A stretch of 64,000 nucleotides of DNA. Source: Garcia nutans. Its lineage: Eukaryota > Streptophyta > Magnoliopsida > Malpighiales > Euphorbiaceae. The notes below the pieces were generated by a model that saw nothing but the letters and a program-made list of their open reading frames with translations, was not told where the DNA came from and ran no database searches. The stretch is taken from contig CANTUV010000032.1 in assembly GCA_947685225.1 (NCBI GenBank), positions 26,295,501-26,359,500 of the forward strand, written 5' to 3'. Below, piece after piece: positions 43,181 through 54,883 of this stretch (positions within the stretch are counted from its first letter, which is position 1; each line of letters begins with the position of its first letter). Position numbers and translations under genes: made by a program.

Positions 43181-46100
43181 ATTTTATTGGATATGTAGCA
43201 TGTTTTATATTTGAAGTACAAAAAAATATTTAATCATTGCAGTTTAAGACTAAAGACAATCAGAATAAAAAAAGATTTACAAACACTAAATACCACAAAA
43301 TCTTACCAATTGGATTTATATTTCTTTTCTATCTTGTAGTGATTAACAATAAAAAATCATTTGATTTTGATAAAAAAATAAATTGGAAAAATAAAAAGAA
43401 ACAAAAAGAGAGATCGGTGATCGAGGAGAAGAGGCACCGGTGGCATAGAAAAGGCAGCGATAGTGGAAAATAAAAGGACAATGATTCTACAAATAATAAA
43501 AATAGAAGAAACAAAAGAAAGAAAGAAAAGAGAAGGGAAGACTAAGAGGACTAAGAGGAAGAAAATCTAACAAACAATATATGTGAAAAAAGAAAAAAAT
43601 TAAAAATAAAAAATAAAACAGTAGCAAATAATATATTTTCCTCTTTCATTAAATTGAAGCGCATAACTTGAAACGTTTGGAGATATTTACAAAACTATCT
43701 AAAAAAAAGTTTTATTTTAAAAATACTATAAAAAATAAAAATATTTACACTTTTAGAAAAAATTATAGTAAAATTTAAAAAATACAGACTTCTCACTAAA
43801 ATAAAAAATTTTCTTTTCTAAAATACCTTTTCTTTAATCACAACTAATATTTTACTTTAAATTTTATTTTTTAAAACTTTACTATTAAATAAAAATATTA
43901 TAATAAAATAATAAAAATTATATTTTAAATTATATTTTCAGTTTATAAAATTTATTAATTATAATAAAAATATTTAATTTTGATTATAAAAAAATAACAC
44001 ACAAAAAATAATAAAAAAAGCAAAACAAAAATATATTAATAAAATCATTAAAATTAACTCTAAATAAATTTTACATATTATATACATAAAAAGTAGAATT
44101 AAAAAAAATTAATTTCCTTATATAGATGTTGAGTAGATGTTTGATAAATATTGCATGTATATTTAGTTGATGTTGTAAATATTTAATAGATATTGTGTTT
44201 ATGCTATATATTTATTATGTATATTGTGTGGATATATATAGATATTTTGTGGATATTATGTGAATATTGTATAATATTATAAAATAAAAGATTAAAAAAA
44301 TAAAATAAAAAATATTATTTAAATATTTAATAGATGTTCAGTGAATTTTTGATAGATATTCAATAGTATTTTGTTGTATTTATGTTTTATATGTGTTGTA
44401 TATATATATTTATATATCTATTGAAAAATCTGATATTTCTAAATAAAACAATATCAATAAAATAAAAAAAAAATCACCGCTTAAAAAAATTAAAAATGAA
44501 AAACCGCACGTCTTCTAATTTTGAAAACAAAAGTTTTGCTCCTAAAATTGAAAAGAGCTCCACAAATTAGCGTGTCCAGTGTAAATTTCTCAACTTTTGA
44601 ATGAGATGGCAAAGCCCAATCAGCTCCAACCCAATCAACATATCTGTTGTCAATGTTCTATCAAATGTTTACATTGGCCCAAAAAAAACTAGTAGTCTAA
44701 TTAGTAGGTGCATTTGCTGAAATTGCTTAGTTAATTCTATTTTATCGTGGAATTTTAACCAATAATAGAAAGTGTTTAAGATTAACATTGGGAAAATTTT
44801 CAGTTAAAGAAAATTTATAAATAAAATAAAATAAATTCAATTGTTTCAAAATTTTCAAATCAACACAAAACTTAGTCAAACTAATTAAATAAGGTAAATT
44901 TTATTTCATAACCATTTTAATAGTCACTCAGTCAAATAAACTATTCTGTAAATATAAGAAATGGGAGTTCAAATTCTAAAAATTTTGTCCTTTTTTAGAA
45001 GTTTTGAAGAAAAAATTAACCTAAATGGTTTGGTTAAATTAAATTGTGGTTTTTTTTATTTAATTATATAACTTCTTTTAGAATAATGGCTATTTATTTA
45101 TATTATATTCATTTTTGTTAATGAGTTCTGATTCAATTATATTTGAATAAATTTTAGGGTTGAGAGGTTACAAATTTAAATTTATTTGTAACCGCTAAAT
45201 TCATTTTAATCTATATACTCTTACAAGTTTGAACCATAATAAACAAAGGAACTAAATTCATTTTAATTTCATTTTATTTTTTTTACAAATTGAATATTTA
45301 AGTTTAAATTATCAATGAATCTAAATAATAGCTTTTCTTAAACTTTTTCAAAAAAAAAAAAAAAGAATAATTAGCTTCTGGACACAAACGATATGTAAGG
45401 GGTAAATTAAAATAAAAAAAGATTTTCATTTTCAATAGAGTATGCAAATAAACGATAAAAAAAATATCGTATGTTACAAATATACAACAAAACCTGAAAA
45501 AATACTTTAAAAATACTTTGAAACTGATTAGCCAAGTTGATTTGTAGTTTTATGCATATTTGGTTTGAAATTAGACCATAATAAAAATAGATTCAAAAGA
45601 ATGGAATTGAAACTAAATACACTGGTTCAATTAACACTTTTTGGGTATGATTTAATTAGATTTTGATTATTTATTTATTTATTTATTTATTTTTAGTTTG
45701 GTTCTAGGAAAAAAAATAAAACTATTATTGCTTTATAGTTATAACTTAGGTATAAGAATTATTTTAATTAATATCTCTAAAAGTATACTTATATAAAACA
45801 TATATAATTATGAGTGGATACAAAGGAATTTGTTACTTGGAAGATATGAAAACTGAAGATAAGAAGCTTTCATTTCTAAATGTTACCTGCCGTCCAGGAC
45901 TCTATCTTCTTCACTTCAACGGGTGTGGTTTTATGGCTCCCATCGTTTTCGATGCATTTGGCAGCTGTAGAGTGCAAACCCTGAATAGTGGATGTATGAA
46001 AAGAGTATAGTTTGCTATAAAATTGACTAAGCATTTTTATTATTATTGTGTTACATTTACTTTATTTATTGCACCCAAAAAAAAAAGAAGACAACAAAAT

Positions 46101-46240
46101 AACTAATTGTATTTTTCACTTAAAAATGACTTGCATTCGCGTTGGTGCAAGATTGCAATATGCAGCAAATTTACGAGAATCACAACAGACAATTATTTTT
46201 AACAAAAATTTATAAAGCCATATCAAGGGTAGAAAAAAAT
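43181..46240. other. Non-coding AT-rich DNA
   Basis: No supported gene. It includes a degenerate GATATTGTGT-type run at 44140-44420 and a TTTA microsatellite at 45667-45692. A 66-residue open stretch at 45810-46010 (SGYKGICYLEDMKTEDKKLS at its start) looks less biased than its surroundings but matches nothing I know. Confidence 0.35.
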
Positions 46241-46246
46241 TATCAA

Positions 46247-46507
46247 CTATAACAACATGATAAATATGACATAACCAAACTGGTAATTGTGTGAAAATTG
46301 GTGATGACTTAAAGGCTTGGTCACTATGTAAGCCAATTGGTTCGAACTGGAGATAAACTTGATACAAACAGCCTTCAGTTTTATTTGTTCCTGAAAATAT
46401 GGTAGTCTAGCTTGGCATGATATGTATGAGCATGAAAACATAGGGTTGGAGCACAGATAAAAGGCTACAATATTATTGCAATACCGGAGAGGTGGAAGTC
46501 TCCACAT
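46247..46507 (-). pseudogene. Copia RNase H fragment
   Basis: On the minus strand the sequence reads YCNNIVAFYLCSNPMF and, after diverged residues, CIKFISSSNQLAYIVTKPLS. This matches the copia pol C-terminus, where WCDN.GA.YL..NP and RFISS.DQLADI.TKPLS are usual. Only this segment remains, so it is a fragment of a third copia-type copy in the window, separate from the one at 13529-20762. Confidence 0.75.
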
Positions 46508-48125
46508 GAGAAATAAGTTTAATGATGACTAAAAATAACTGTTGATAACACATATGCTATCAACTTGAAGGTTGGAAAGGTTTGTGTTAATGTGTTTCAG
46601 GCTAACAAAAGAGCAACGACTGTTCTAACAAAGTGACGAATTTTCCAACAACATCACACAATGCTCAAACTCAGACAGCAGGCATTATAACGCTCGTTTC
46701 TACCACGGGATGTCCGTTCCAATGTTTCATCAGTAGAGCTTTCACAAGCATCATGGCAGTCCCTGTTAGCATGGTATTTTTGGAGCAAGACCACCTTTCA
46801 CAAATTCAGACAGAAGCATATTGAACCCCCATTCCTTTTGTAGAATGCCAGTTCCATTATGAAAGGTTTGAACCATCAAGCCTTGAAGGAGCCAATAGTT
46901 CTTAGCGCCACAACATGCTAACGAGGACACAAGAACGACCGTTCTCATCACATGGAACGGCCATTACTAAATATGAAGTTCTCAATTTGAAAATTTTGAA
47001 AAACTTCAATAATCATCAAGCCAACTCAAAAGTCAACTGTTCAAAAATTAGGAATGCATTTTCTTGTCGATGGCACGCTGGTTCTTTTACTTCAAACTTT
47101 TCCTCACTTAATAGACTTAAAATACATATTTTAAATCAATCCATGCATATTTCTGCATGAATTTCCATCGTAAAAAATACCAATCAGTTCATATATTCAT
47201 TGTTCTTATAATATTTTCCAACAAAATCACAATATTTCTCCTTATTTATTTATATATTTGCACTCGATCTAAATTAGCCCATAACACACATTTATGGTTA
47301 TAAGTGATTTCTTTGTATTTTTTTCATACAAGATATCTTTGTATTTTTTTCATACAAGATATATATATATATATATATATATGTAGCGCTTTAAACTTTA
47401 CTCATTCAGTTAATTTATCTATTGAACTTTCAATTTAAGCATACGGCTCTTTGAACTCATAATTTTTTTTAACTTATAAATATAAACTTATTGAGTCACT
47501 TTGAGTCACATTTTTCTTAACTCATAAACATAATTTTTCTCTCTCTAAATCCACTTCTATCTAAAATTTAATCCCTAAAATATTTAAAATTTTAATCTCT
47601 TATTATATTCAATGTAAATTTTAAAATAAAAATTTGATAAACTATTTTAGGTAATTTTTAGTTTAGTTAAAATTTTAAAATGTATATCATTAAAACAATT
47701 TATGTGCTTATAAGTTAAGAAAATATTAGGAATTAGTTTAGATCATAAATTAACATTATTTTTAATTATATATATACACACTTAGAGATTTGATTTTAGG
47801 GATTAAAATTTAGATGAAAAGAAATTTAGAGAGGGAGAAAAAATATATTTATAAGTTAAGAAAAATATGACTAAGTGAGTTTGTATTGATAAGTTAAAAA
47901 AATGTGAGTTCAGATAACTATATAGTTAAATTAAAAATTCATGAAGCAAACTGACAAAATAAGTAAAATTTAGAGGGCTATATATATATATATATATATA
48001 TGTATTTGGTCTTTTCCAAAACTATGAACAACTCATCCCCATCCAAGACCATGAAAGCTTCGGTATGGAGTTTCTAACATAGACCCTTATTTGTATTTTC
48101 TTTTTAACTTGGAACTTATAGTGTA
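46508..48125. other. Non-coding DNA, part of mixed composition
   Basis: 46560-46990 is less AT-rich and probably continues the copia remnant or holds a decayed gene piece, but no frame is convincing. The rest is AT-rich, with TA runs at 47361-47382 and 47982-48001 and a duplicated 28-bp phrase (TTTGTATTTTTTTCATACAA) at 47313-47358. Confidence 0.35.
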
Positions 48126-48797
48126 CATTTGTGTAATCCTTTTTTTTTTTTTTTGATAAACAGAGTATTATTTTTATTATTAGAATGGGAAAAAACATAT
48201 TAATGGGATATAAACTACCCAAAAGAACTCAAGTGCCCATTACATTCCTATCCTAATGCATCCCAAAAACATGTGAAAAAAACTCCAGTATTACAATATA
48301 AAAACAGTCATCCCAATACAACAATCATAATATTGCAGACACATAATTGAGACTCAAACAGCCCAAGGTGAGAAGGGAGCCATCCAAGTAATTAAAATGT
48401 TCCAACAAGCTAATAGTGTTATCATAAAAAATAAACTCAAGCAATAAACCCACAATAAGTTGAAATCCAACAGTAAGGAAATGAATCTAAGACTGCAGTA
48501 TGAAGCACGTGAACAGTTGTAATCACAGTGGTTCATGTTATTGCAGACTAAAATAGGTGCAGTAACTAGAATGTCAACCAGAACAGCAATTACTTGATGG
48601 GACTGAATGGGATTTATCTAAGTACCACCAGCAGCATCACAACCATCATCTGTCTTAAAACCATCATTATCATTATCACAAATGCTTTATCATGTATTCA
48701 ACTTTGAAACCAAAATCTACAGATGCTCCATCTCGCCCAAACATGAATATGCAGACTCAATTGGCAAGTGAATCACATCCAATTGAAAACCTCCAAA

Positions 48798-51232
48798 TCA
48801 ATCTTCAAAAGCTTCTCTCCTAATGATGTCACTAAGACCCTGACAAATCTTATCCTTATCAGTGGCCTTAAAGAGACCCAGCATAGAACCAATTTCCCAA
48901 GATTTCTCAATCTCCAGTCCCTCTAAGTCTGGCTGGTCAGATCCATCGTCCATGAGATCGAAGGTTGGCAATTGATTCCCATCTTCCAAATGGTCAGGGG
49001 TTTCCAATAATTTACTCACAAGGATCCAATTCATATTTTTAATATTGGAATCAGATATGGAGTTGTCAAGTGTGTGAATAGGCGAAGAAGAACCAATCTT
49101 ATTCCTATTTATGGTTTGTCTTCTGAGAGGAACAATAAGGCTACCTCTCACTATTGATTTGAATTTGGGTTTCGATTTCTTACTCTTGGTTTTTAATTTT
49201 TTGATAAGCTCAAGATGAGGATCAAAATCTTCTTGGAGAATATCATCTTCTGAATGAGATTCTTCAAGGACCTCTAAGTTATCAGAATTATTGGGTTTAT
49301 TGTAAATTCTAGAAAGATCCGCAGAGACAAAGTTTGAGGGTTGGGGAGTAGATGGTGTTTGAGTTGGACTGATGGAAGGAGCAATGAAATTATGGTCCAA
49401 GGCAGGCTTTTCATGCTCCAAAGCAGCATGCAAGTTCGGCTCACCATACTTGAGGACACTGTCAGAGGCTAGTGGAGCATGTTCAAGGATTTGAGGAGCA
49501 TTGTTGGCCACTATAGCAGTGGAAAAATATGGGTAAATGGGTACACAAGAGTGGCCAGCACATGGCCCCACATTTACATGGATTGGTGAAGCCACATTGT
49601 CCACCATAGCACCTGGCACATCAACGTGATGCCCATCAACTGAAGTGGTTGGAGGTGTTGAATTGAAGTGGTCAACACATGGAGCCACATTTACATGTAT
49701 TGGTGAAGCCACATTGTCCACCATAGCACATGGCACATCTACGTGATGCCCATCAAATGAAGTGGCTGGAGGTGCTGAGTTGTTATCACATGGCCCGTTG
49801 GAGTTAACAATGGGCACAAGTGGAGGAGCTGATTTTTGAGCGTGCAGTCCAGCGTGCAGCCCATGATGGGGAATTTTTGTACCAGGTAATGTTGTGGTTG
49901 GATCAACAATCAAAGCATCACGATTGGTTGTTGGCTCAGGTTGATCATGTGATGGCTGGGCACCTCTGGCTGTAACCGGCAGAGATGTATCCTTGGGAGA
50001 GCTAGGGACGACACTACCATTGGCCTGCCGATCAGAGATGGTAGGAGAGGCCTGAATATTTTTGGCAGCCAAAGTTTGGTGAACATCCTGGTGAAGAGTA
50101 GCCGATGATATCATACTATCGAAGGGAGAGAATTCCTCAGATACTCTGATACGAAAAATCTTCTCGTCAATCTTAATACGGATAGATTCAGCTATAAAAT
50201 CTTTATCAGTACTAATGAGAATCCTAGCACAGTCGAATTTGCTCTTGTTTAAGGTTGATTCATCAAAACTGATAATCGATCCCCATCTGCTAATGAATTT
50301 GGAGAAAAAACTAACATACCATGCTTGAATCGGAAGATGTTCAATGCGTAACCAGGTAAATCTTTCATAAGTAGCTAAACTATTCTCCCACCTCTTCACA
50401 GTGCTAAAACGATCAAGCAGCCAAGCCTGATCCTTTCTAAGAAACTCATTCAAATCTTCTTTGGTATTAAAAATAATTAACACATTCTTCCCGCCCAAAG
50501 GGGCAACTTTGCAATGTAAGTTACGATTCTCCACAAAGAATTCCTGGAGATGCTGGAAATGATCTGAGGAGATGACTTCACCTACCATGGTAGCATTGAG
50601 CCAAGAGTTATCAATGTCCACAGTTGAGAAAGAGAAGGCAACATCGTCCAAACCAGACCTGTTAATAGCATCACTCCTTATGATACCGTTTTTCATGATG
50701 TCTGCAAAATGATTTGGACAGTCCTCTAGCAGGAGGACGGACCGTATTCGTACGAGATAGAGTCTCTTGAGGCATGTCAGGCCGAGGCAACAGCTGCTTA
50801 TCAGCAAACTTGACCAAGATTCTCGATCGATTAAGGGTAGAGCCATTGGCATTAGCAATGGCTCTGTCAGATTCTTGGATAGTTTTGTATATGACAAATC
50901 CATATCTGAAGAGGCATTTATCCTGAGTTTCTTGGGGATAAAAGCGTCGAAAACCTTTCCATACTGACAGAAAAGCTGATACAAATCATTAGAAGATGTC
51001 TCCAATGGAAGAAAATCTACAAACAAGGAAATGAAATTCTTCCTCCAAGCAGTGCCTACATTTAAGCTCGAATTCTGCTTATCTTTTCCAAGTAAATCCT
51101 TCCGAAATGAGAGTGAGACGATTTTTGGGTAACGTATTGCTGATGAGTACCAGAGGAGGGATAAGTAGGTTTGAAGGATGGAACAAATGCTGGTTTATGG
51201 TTGGGAGGAGCCTCTCTGTGGATTTCTCTCAT
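48798..51232 (-). pseudogene. LINE ORF1-like protein with RRM and DUF4283-like region, frame-damaged
   Basis: A 743-codon open stretch (stop TGA at 48798-48800) begins without ATG near 51026. It reads FVDFLPLETSSNDLYQLFCQ then GKVFDAFIPKK, the first half of an RRM. The second half (RYGFVIYKT, with the RNP1 core, then ANANGSTLNRSRILVKFADK) lies in a different frame at about 50720-50915, so two compensating frameshifts flank it. A likely ATG at 51232 (MREIHREAPP) lies in yet another frame. A DUF4283-like region follows (FIVENRN-type start, WLLDRFSTVKRW, FTWLRIEHLPIQAW). The tail is Pro/Ser-rich, with a 39-residue duplication (GHHVDVPxAMVDNVASPIHV). RRM-bearing ORF1 proteins are known from BNR-type plant LINEs. 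Confidence 0.8.
49568..49801 (-). repeat. 117-bp tandem duplication in the ORF1-like tail
   Basis: CCACATTTACATG starts at 49568 and again at 49685, and the 117-bp units stay similar throughout. The length is 39 codons, so the frame is kept. Confidence 0.85.
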
Positions 51233-51316
51233 CTATATTCTACATCTCTCTGACCACGGATGGAGATACATCAAAGCTTGTAACCGCTAAACTTGCTACC
51301 CATTTGTGTAATCCTT

Positions 51317-51662
51317 AGTTACGGTATTAGTTTAAAAATCCAATATGAATATGATCTAACTTGCATTTACTCCATTTCCATTTCCATCTCCATTCATGAA
51401 TCACATCTTATAGGTTTAAGTTTTCTTCCTGTACCATTTTTCATGCAACCAATATGAATATTTAAAGAGAAAATTTTGTTACCATTCATCCTTCCATTAA
51501 CATGAACTTGAATTAGGTTGAGGAACACTTCCTTTAAGGTAGAGATAACCCAAAGCACTTAAGAAATGAGGATGGATTTGAAGTTAGTTAGTTCAACACT
51601 CCTAGGATCAACTTTTCACTCTTCCAAATTGCATGCACGCTCATTAAACTCTTGTCACTTTC

Positions 51663-51698
<36 letters not shown>

Positions 51699-51983
51699 TC
51701 ATTTTTAATGGAAGTGGCTGATTGTAAAATGGAAGAGTGAAATAAAACAAGTTCGAATTATAAAAGAAAAGCAATGATGGCTCAGCTCTCTCTCTCTCTC
51801 TCTTGCATGTAAAGAATAGCCTTAATTGTTTGTCACTTCTCACACATCACCAAATGTAATTAAGTGGAGTAATGAGAGGTGGTAGAAGAGAAAAAAGTAA
51901 GCGATGGTTGTGGATCACTCCCATGTGGTTCTATGATTTAAGCATGCTAGGTTCTTGATCTCAGAGATCCAACAGGCTAAGGC
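51317..51983. other. Non-coding DNA with a TC microsatellite
   Basis: A CT run lies at about 51664-51696 and a shorter one at 51786-51803. No gene is recognised. Confidence 0.5.
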
Positions 51984-51991
51984 ATAGAGAT

Positions 51992-52035
51992 CACTGGCGA
52001 AGCTACATTGTTGGCCCCCTTTCTCTTTTTGAAAT

Positions 52036-52066
<31 letters not shown>

Positions 52067-52561
52067 TTTTAAAAAAATTTTAAATTATTTATTAATTTTT
52101 TTAAATTTAAATTGCCCTTTTTTTTAATTTTTACAAGAAGTCAAAAAAATTACAATAAATTATTTATTTTATATGCAATAGTTCTCTTTTAAAAAATTGA
52201 CAAAATATTAATAATATACAAATATAAAAAAATAAAGAAATGAATAAATTTTTTAACTAAATTAATTTGAACCCGTTTAATGAATTAAAGTACTCATTTA
52301 TTTTAATTATTTTTAAAAAAATTATATTCATTATTTAATTTTATTTTTATTATGAACAATCTTATAAATTTAAAATATTATACACATATATATTAATATT
52401 TTTTATTAATTAATTTTTTAATAATAAAAATATATTATTAATAAATTTATAAATTTATAAAATACTATTAAAACAAAAAGAGAGATAAATAATTACAAAA
52501 AAACTAAAATTTATAAAAAAAATTTTGCCCACTTTTATTTTAAAGTCAGGCTTCGCACCTG
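51992..52561. mobile_element. hAT-like non-autonomous element (570 bp)
   Basis: ATAGAGAT occurs exactly on both sides (51984-51991 and 52562-52569). The ends CACTGGCGAAGC and GCTTCGCACCTG are inverted at 9 of 12 positions. The interior is AT-rich and has no frame. The 8-bp duplication and CA...TG ends with GCGAAGC suit the hAT superfamily. Confidence 0.78.
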
Positions 52562-52569
52562 ATAGAGAT

Positions 52570-54509
52570 AATAAAATTGTCACCCAAGAGAACCAGGAAA
52601 CATCGAGGGTAGCTATATGATTCCTTAAGGAATTTCAACCCCTACTAGGTTTGGGAAGTTAGGTACATATGAGGATATATAGAAATAATCCTAGCATCTA
52701 TACATGCCTTGTTTTTTAGAATTAGCTTCCTTCAGGATTCACATAGTATTTAATTCTTAATTATTCAGAATAATATTTATTAGACGGAATTATAAAGGAT
52801 TGAGCAAAAGATGCAAATGTTTATATATATATATATATATATGCTATATTGATGCTTATGTAATGAATGTGTATAGAAATAATAAATAAGCATCCAATAG
52901 AGAGGACCTAAATTAATGATTGAAATAACTAAATAAATTATATGATTAATATACCTACTATATGTTAATCTAAAAAGGAAAAATTACATCAATGGTCGTA
53001 TATATATATATTTTAGAAAATACAGTAATGCTATGATAATATGTATACATGAATGCACCAAAATAAAATAAGACGGAATATATACACACACACACACAAA
53101 TATTAGAGGTTCACTTCAAAAATATAATAAAAACAAAATAGATAAATAAATAAATAAATAGAAATATGTAAATAAGTAAATGAAATGATAGGGTTCCTCA
53201 AAATGTCAAACCTATCATTCTAATTAACGGGAACTATAATTGGAATGTTAGCTCAAATAGTTCATCCTTAAGATGTATAAGGGTGAGGTTTGAGCTATCC
53301 TGCTACCTATTCAATATTTTGACTAACGAACCCATTATTCAAATTATCTAGTAGATAGTTAGTTTGATATTTAGTCTTCACAACTTACATATTTTATATT
53401 CTTGATTTAATAAGTTTCCTTTAGTTATAAAAACACCTTTTGAATATATTATGTCAACATATTGAGTTGATATGTGTGAACTTAATAAATTGATAGAGAT
53501 TAAACTTCTAAGAATCTGTTGTGAATTAAATGTTGTTTTAGTGGTGAATATTGTCAGACCTGTTAGTAAGAATATCACGCCTAACAATATTCATCTTGAA
53601 GCTTTAGATAGACTTGATTTTCATAATTTCAAATCTAAACTATAAAATAAACATTCTATTGATTCAAACACACTCTTAAGTGGTCATGCAGATATCCAAT
53701 AATAGGTTCGTAACACTAAACACATCAATATATATGAATTTTGTACTTTCCTCCATTTTAACCGTTTGATCCATTTCTATGTTTATAATGTCATTTAATT
53801 AGGTTGGCTCATCATTGTAAACTTATATCATCATAATGGGTGATTAGACACAACTCAAAGGTAGAAAATATATATTCAACTTGAATAATAACAAGGTTTG
53901 GAGAATGTTGGACTAAGGACTTTGATAAAGCAAATCCAATCTACCCTTCGATTTGTTCTTGCTATCTTTGATTGGTTTGTGTAGTACTCCTTGCAAGCTT
54001 TCTGGTGATGTATTGACTTCTATAGGAAGTATCTTCAAATGACCAACTTCCTCCTCCTAAAATGGTTCAATGCACTTGCTTTTATAAGCAGGTGCAAGTT
54101 TGTCTGATGCATGATTGTTAGCCCTGTCACTTTATTTGAAGCTTTCATGAAATCCATCCTTTTATAGAGACTATCAAACACGATAGTTCTATTGTCTAGC
54201 TTGATAGTTTCAAGTAGTTTATAAGGAGTGCCAATTTAGAATTCTACAGTTTTGCCCCCTTACTTGAACAATGTGAGTCTTTTGACTTGCATTCTGAAAA
54301 GTAAGAAGTCTTTGTTTGCTTGTGTATCAACTATTGGTCTTTCATCTTTAGCCCTGTCACTTGGGCCATACCTTTTATCTGTCAACCCGTGTTTACTTTT
54401 TTCAACATTTTATCCTTTGATTACCATCTCCTTTTATTTTGCTCACTTTCTAGTAGATGATTGGATAATTTGCTGTTTTGAACCTTTTATCATTTGTAGA
54501 TGGTTGAAT
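52570..54509. other. Non-coding DNA
   Basis: Contains a TA run (52822-52842), a CA run (53089-53098), an AAAT microsatellite (53141-53160) and an imperfect hairpin TGCACTTGCT / AGCAGGTGCA at 54071-54096. Open stretches at 53378-53587 and 54252-54530 are not recognised. Phrases such as TTTGCCACC and CTTGATAGTTT recur in the solo LTR at 54884, suggesting related retrotransposon sequence. Confidence 0.4.
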
Positions 54510-54883
54510 TATTCATGCTTGCCCCTTTGACACCTTCGTACCTTTTGCCTTTAAGTGATTGGTTGATTTGGGCATGCTTGCTTTTTTTACTCCTTCCGGC
54601 ATACTTGCCATTTGGAGGTTGGTTGGTTTGGGCTTGCTTAACCCTTTGACTCCTTTAGGCATGCTCGCCCTCTGACGGTTGGTTGATTTAGGCCTACTCG
54701 TGCCTTTGACTCCTTTAATCATGGTCGCCCTTTGACGTTCGGTTGATTTAGGCCTGCTCACTCTTTTGACTCCTTCAGACATGCTTGCATTCTGACGGTT
54801 GATTGAGCCGGGCTTGCTTTCCCCTTTGACTACTTTAGGCATGCTCACCCTCTGATGGTTGGTTTATTTGGGCATGCTCACCC
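54510..54883. repeat. 60-bp minisatellite, left part
   Basis: Units of exactly 60 bases start near 54538, 54598, 54658, 54718, 54778 and 54838, each with GGCATGCTYGCCCTCTGACGG and CCTTTGACTCCTTTA. The minus strand is open for 111 codons only because 60 is a multiple of three, giving a 20-residue repeat (SMPKGVKGxSRPKSTNRQRA type). I do not regard it as a gene. Confidence 0.85.

Larger units (their letters stand above)
48142..51300 (-). mobile_element. ORF1-only LINE-derived retroposon (about 3.16 kb)
   Basis: CATTTGTGTAATCCTT (16 bp) is present on both sides (48126-48141 and 51301-51316), and the left edge has a long T run (A tail on the minus strand). These are marks of target-primed insertion. 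It contains a single ORF1-like frame and about 650 bases of 3' sequence, but no endonuclease or reverse transcriptase. It is either an internally deleted LINE or a member of a non-autonomous family moved in trans. Confidence 0.85.

Noticed and set aside
45810..46010. 66-codon frame with near-normal composition
   Set aside because: No known domain, no promoter or neighbouring exon visible; left as unexplained non-coding DNA.
54513..54848. 111-codon minus-strand frame with 20-residue repeats
   Set aside because: It is the 60-bp minisatellite read in a frame kept open by its length; the plus strand and neighbouring units show no gene signals.
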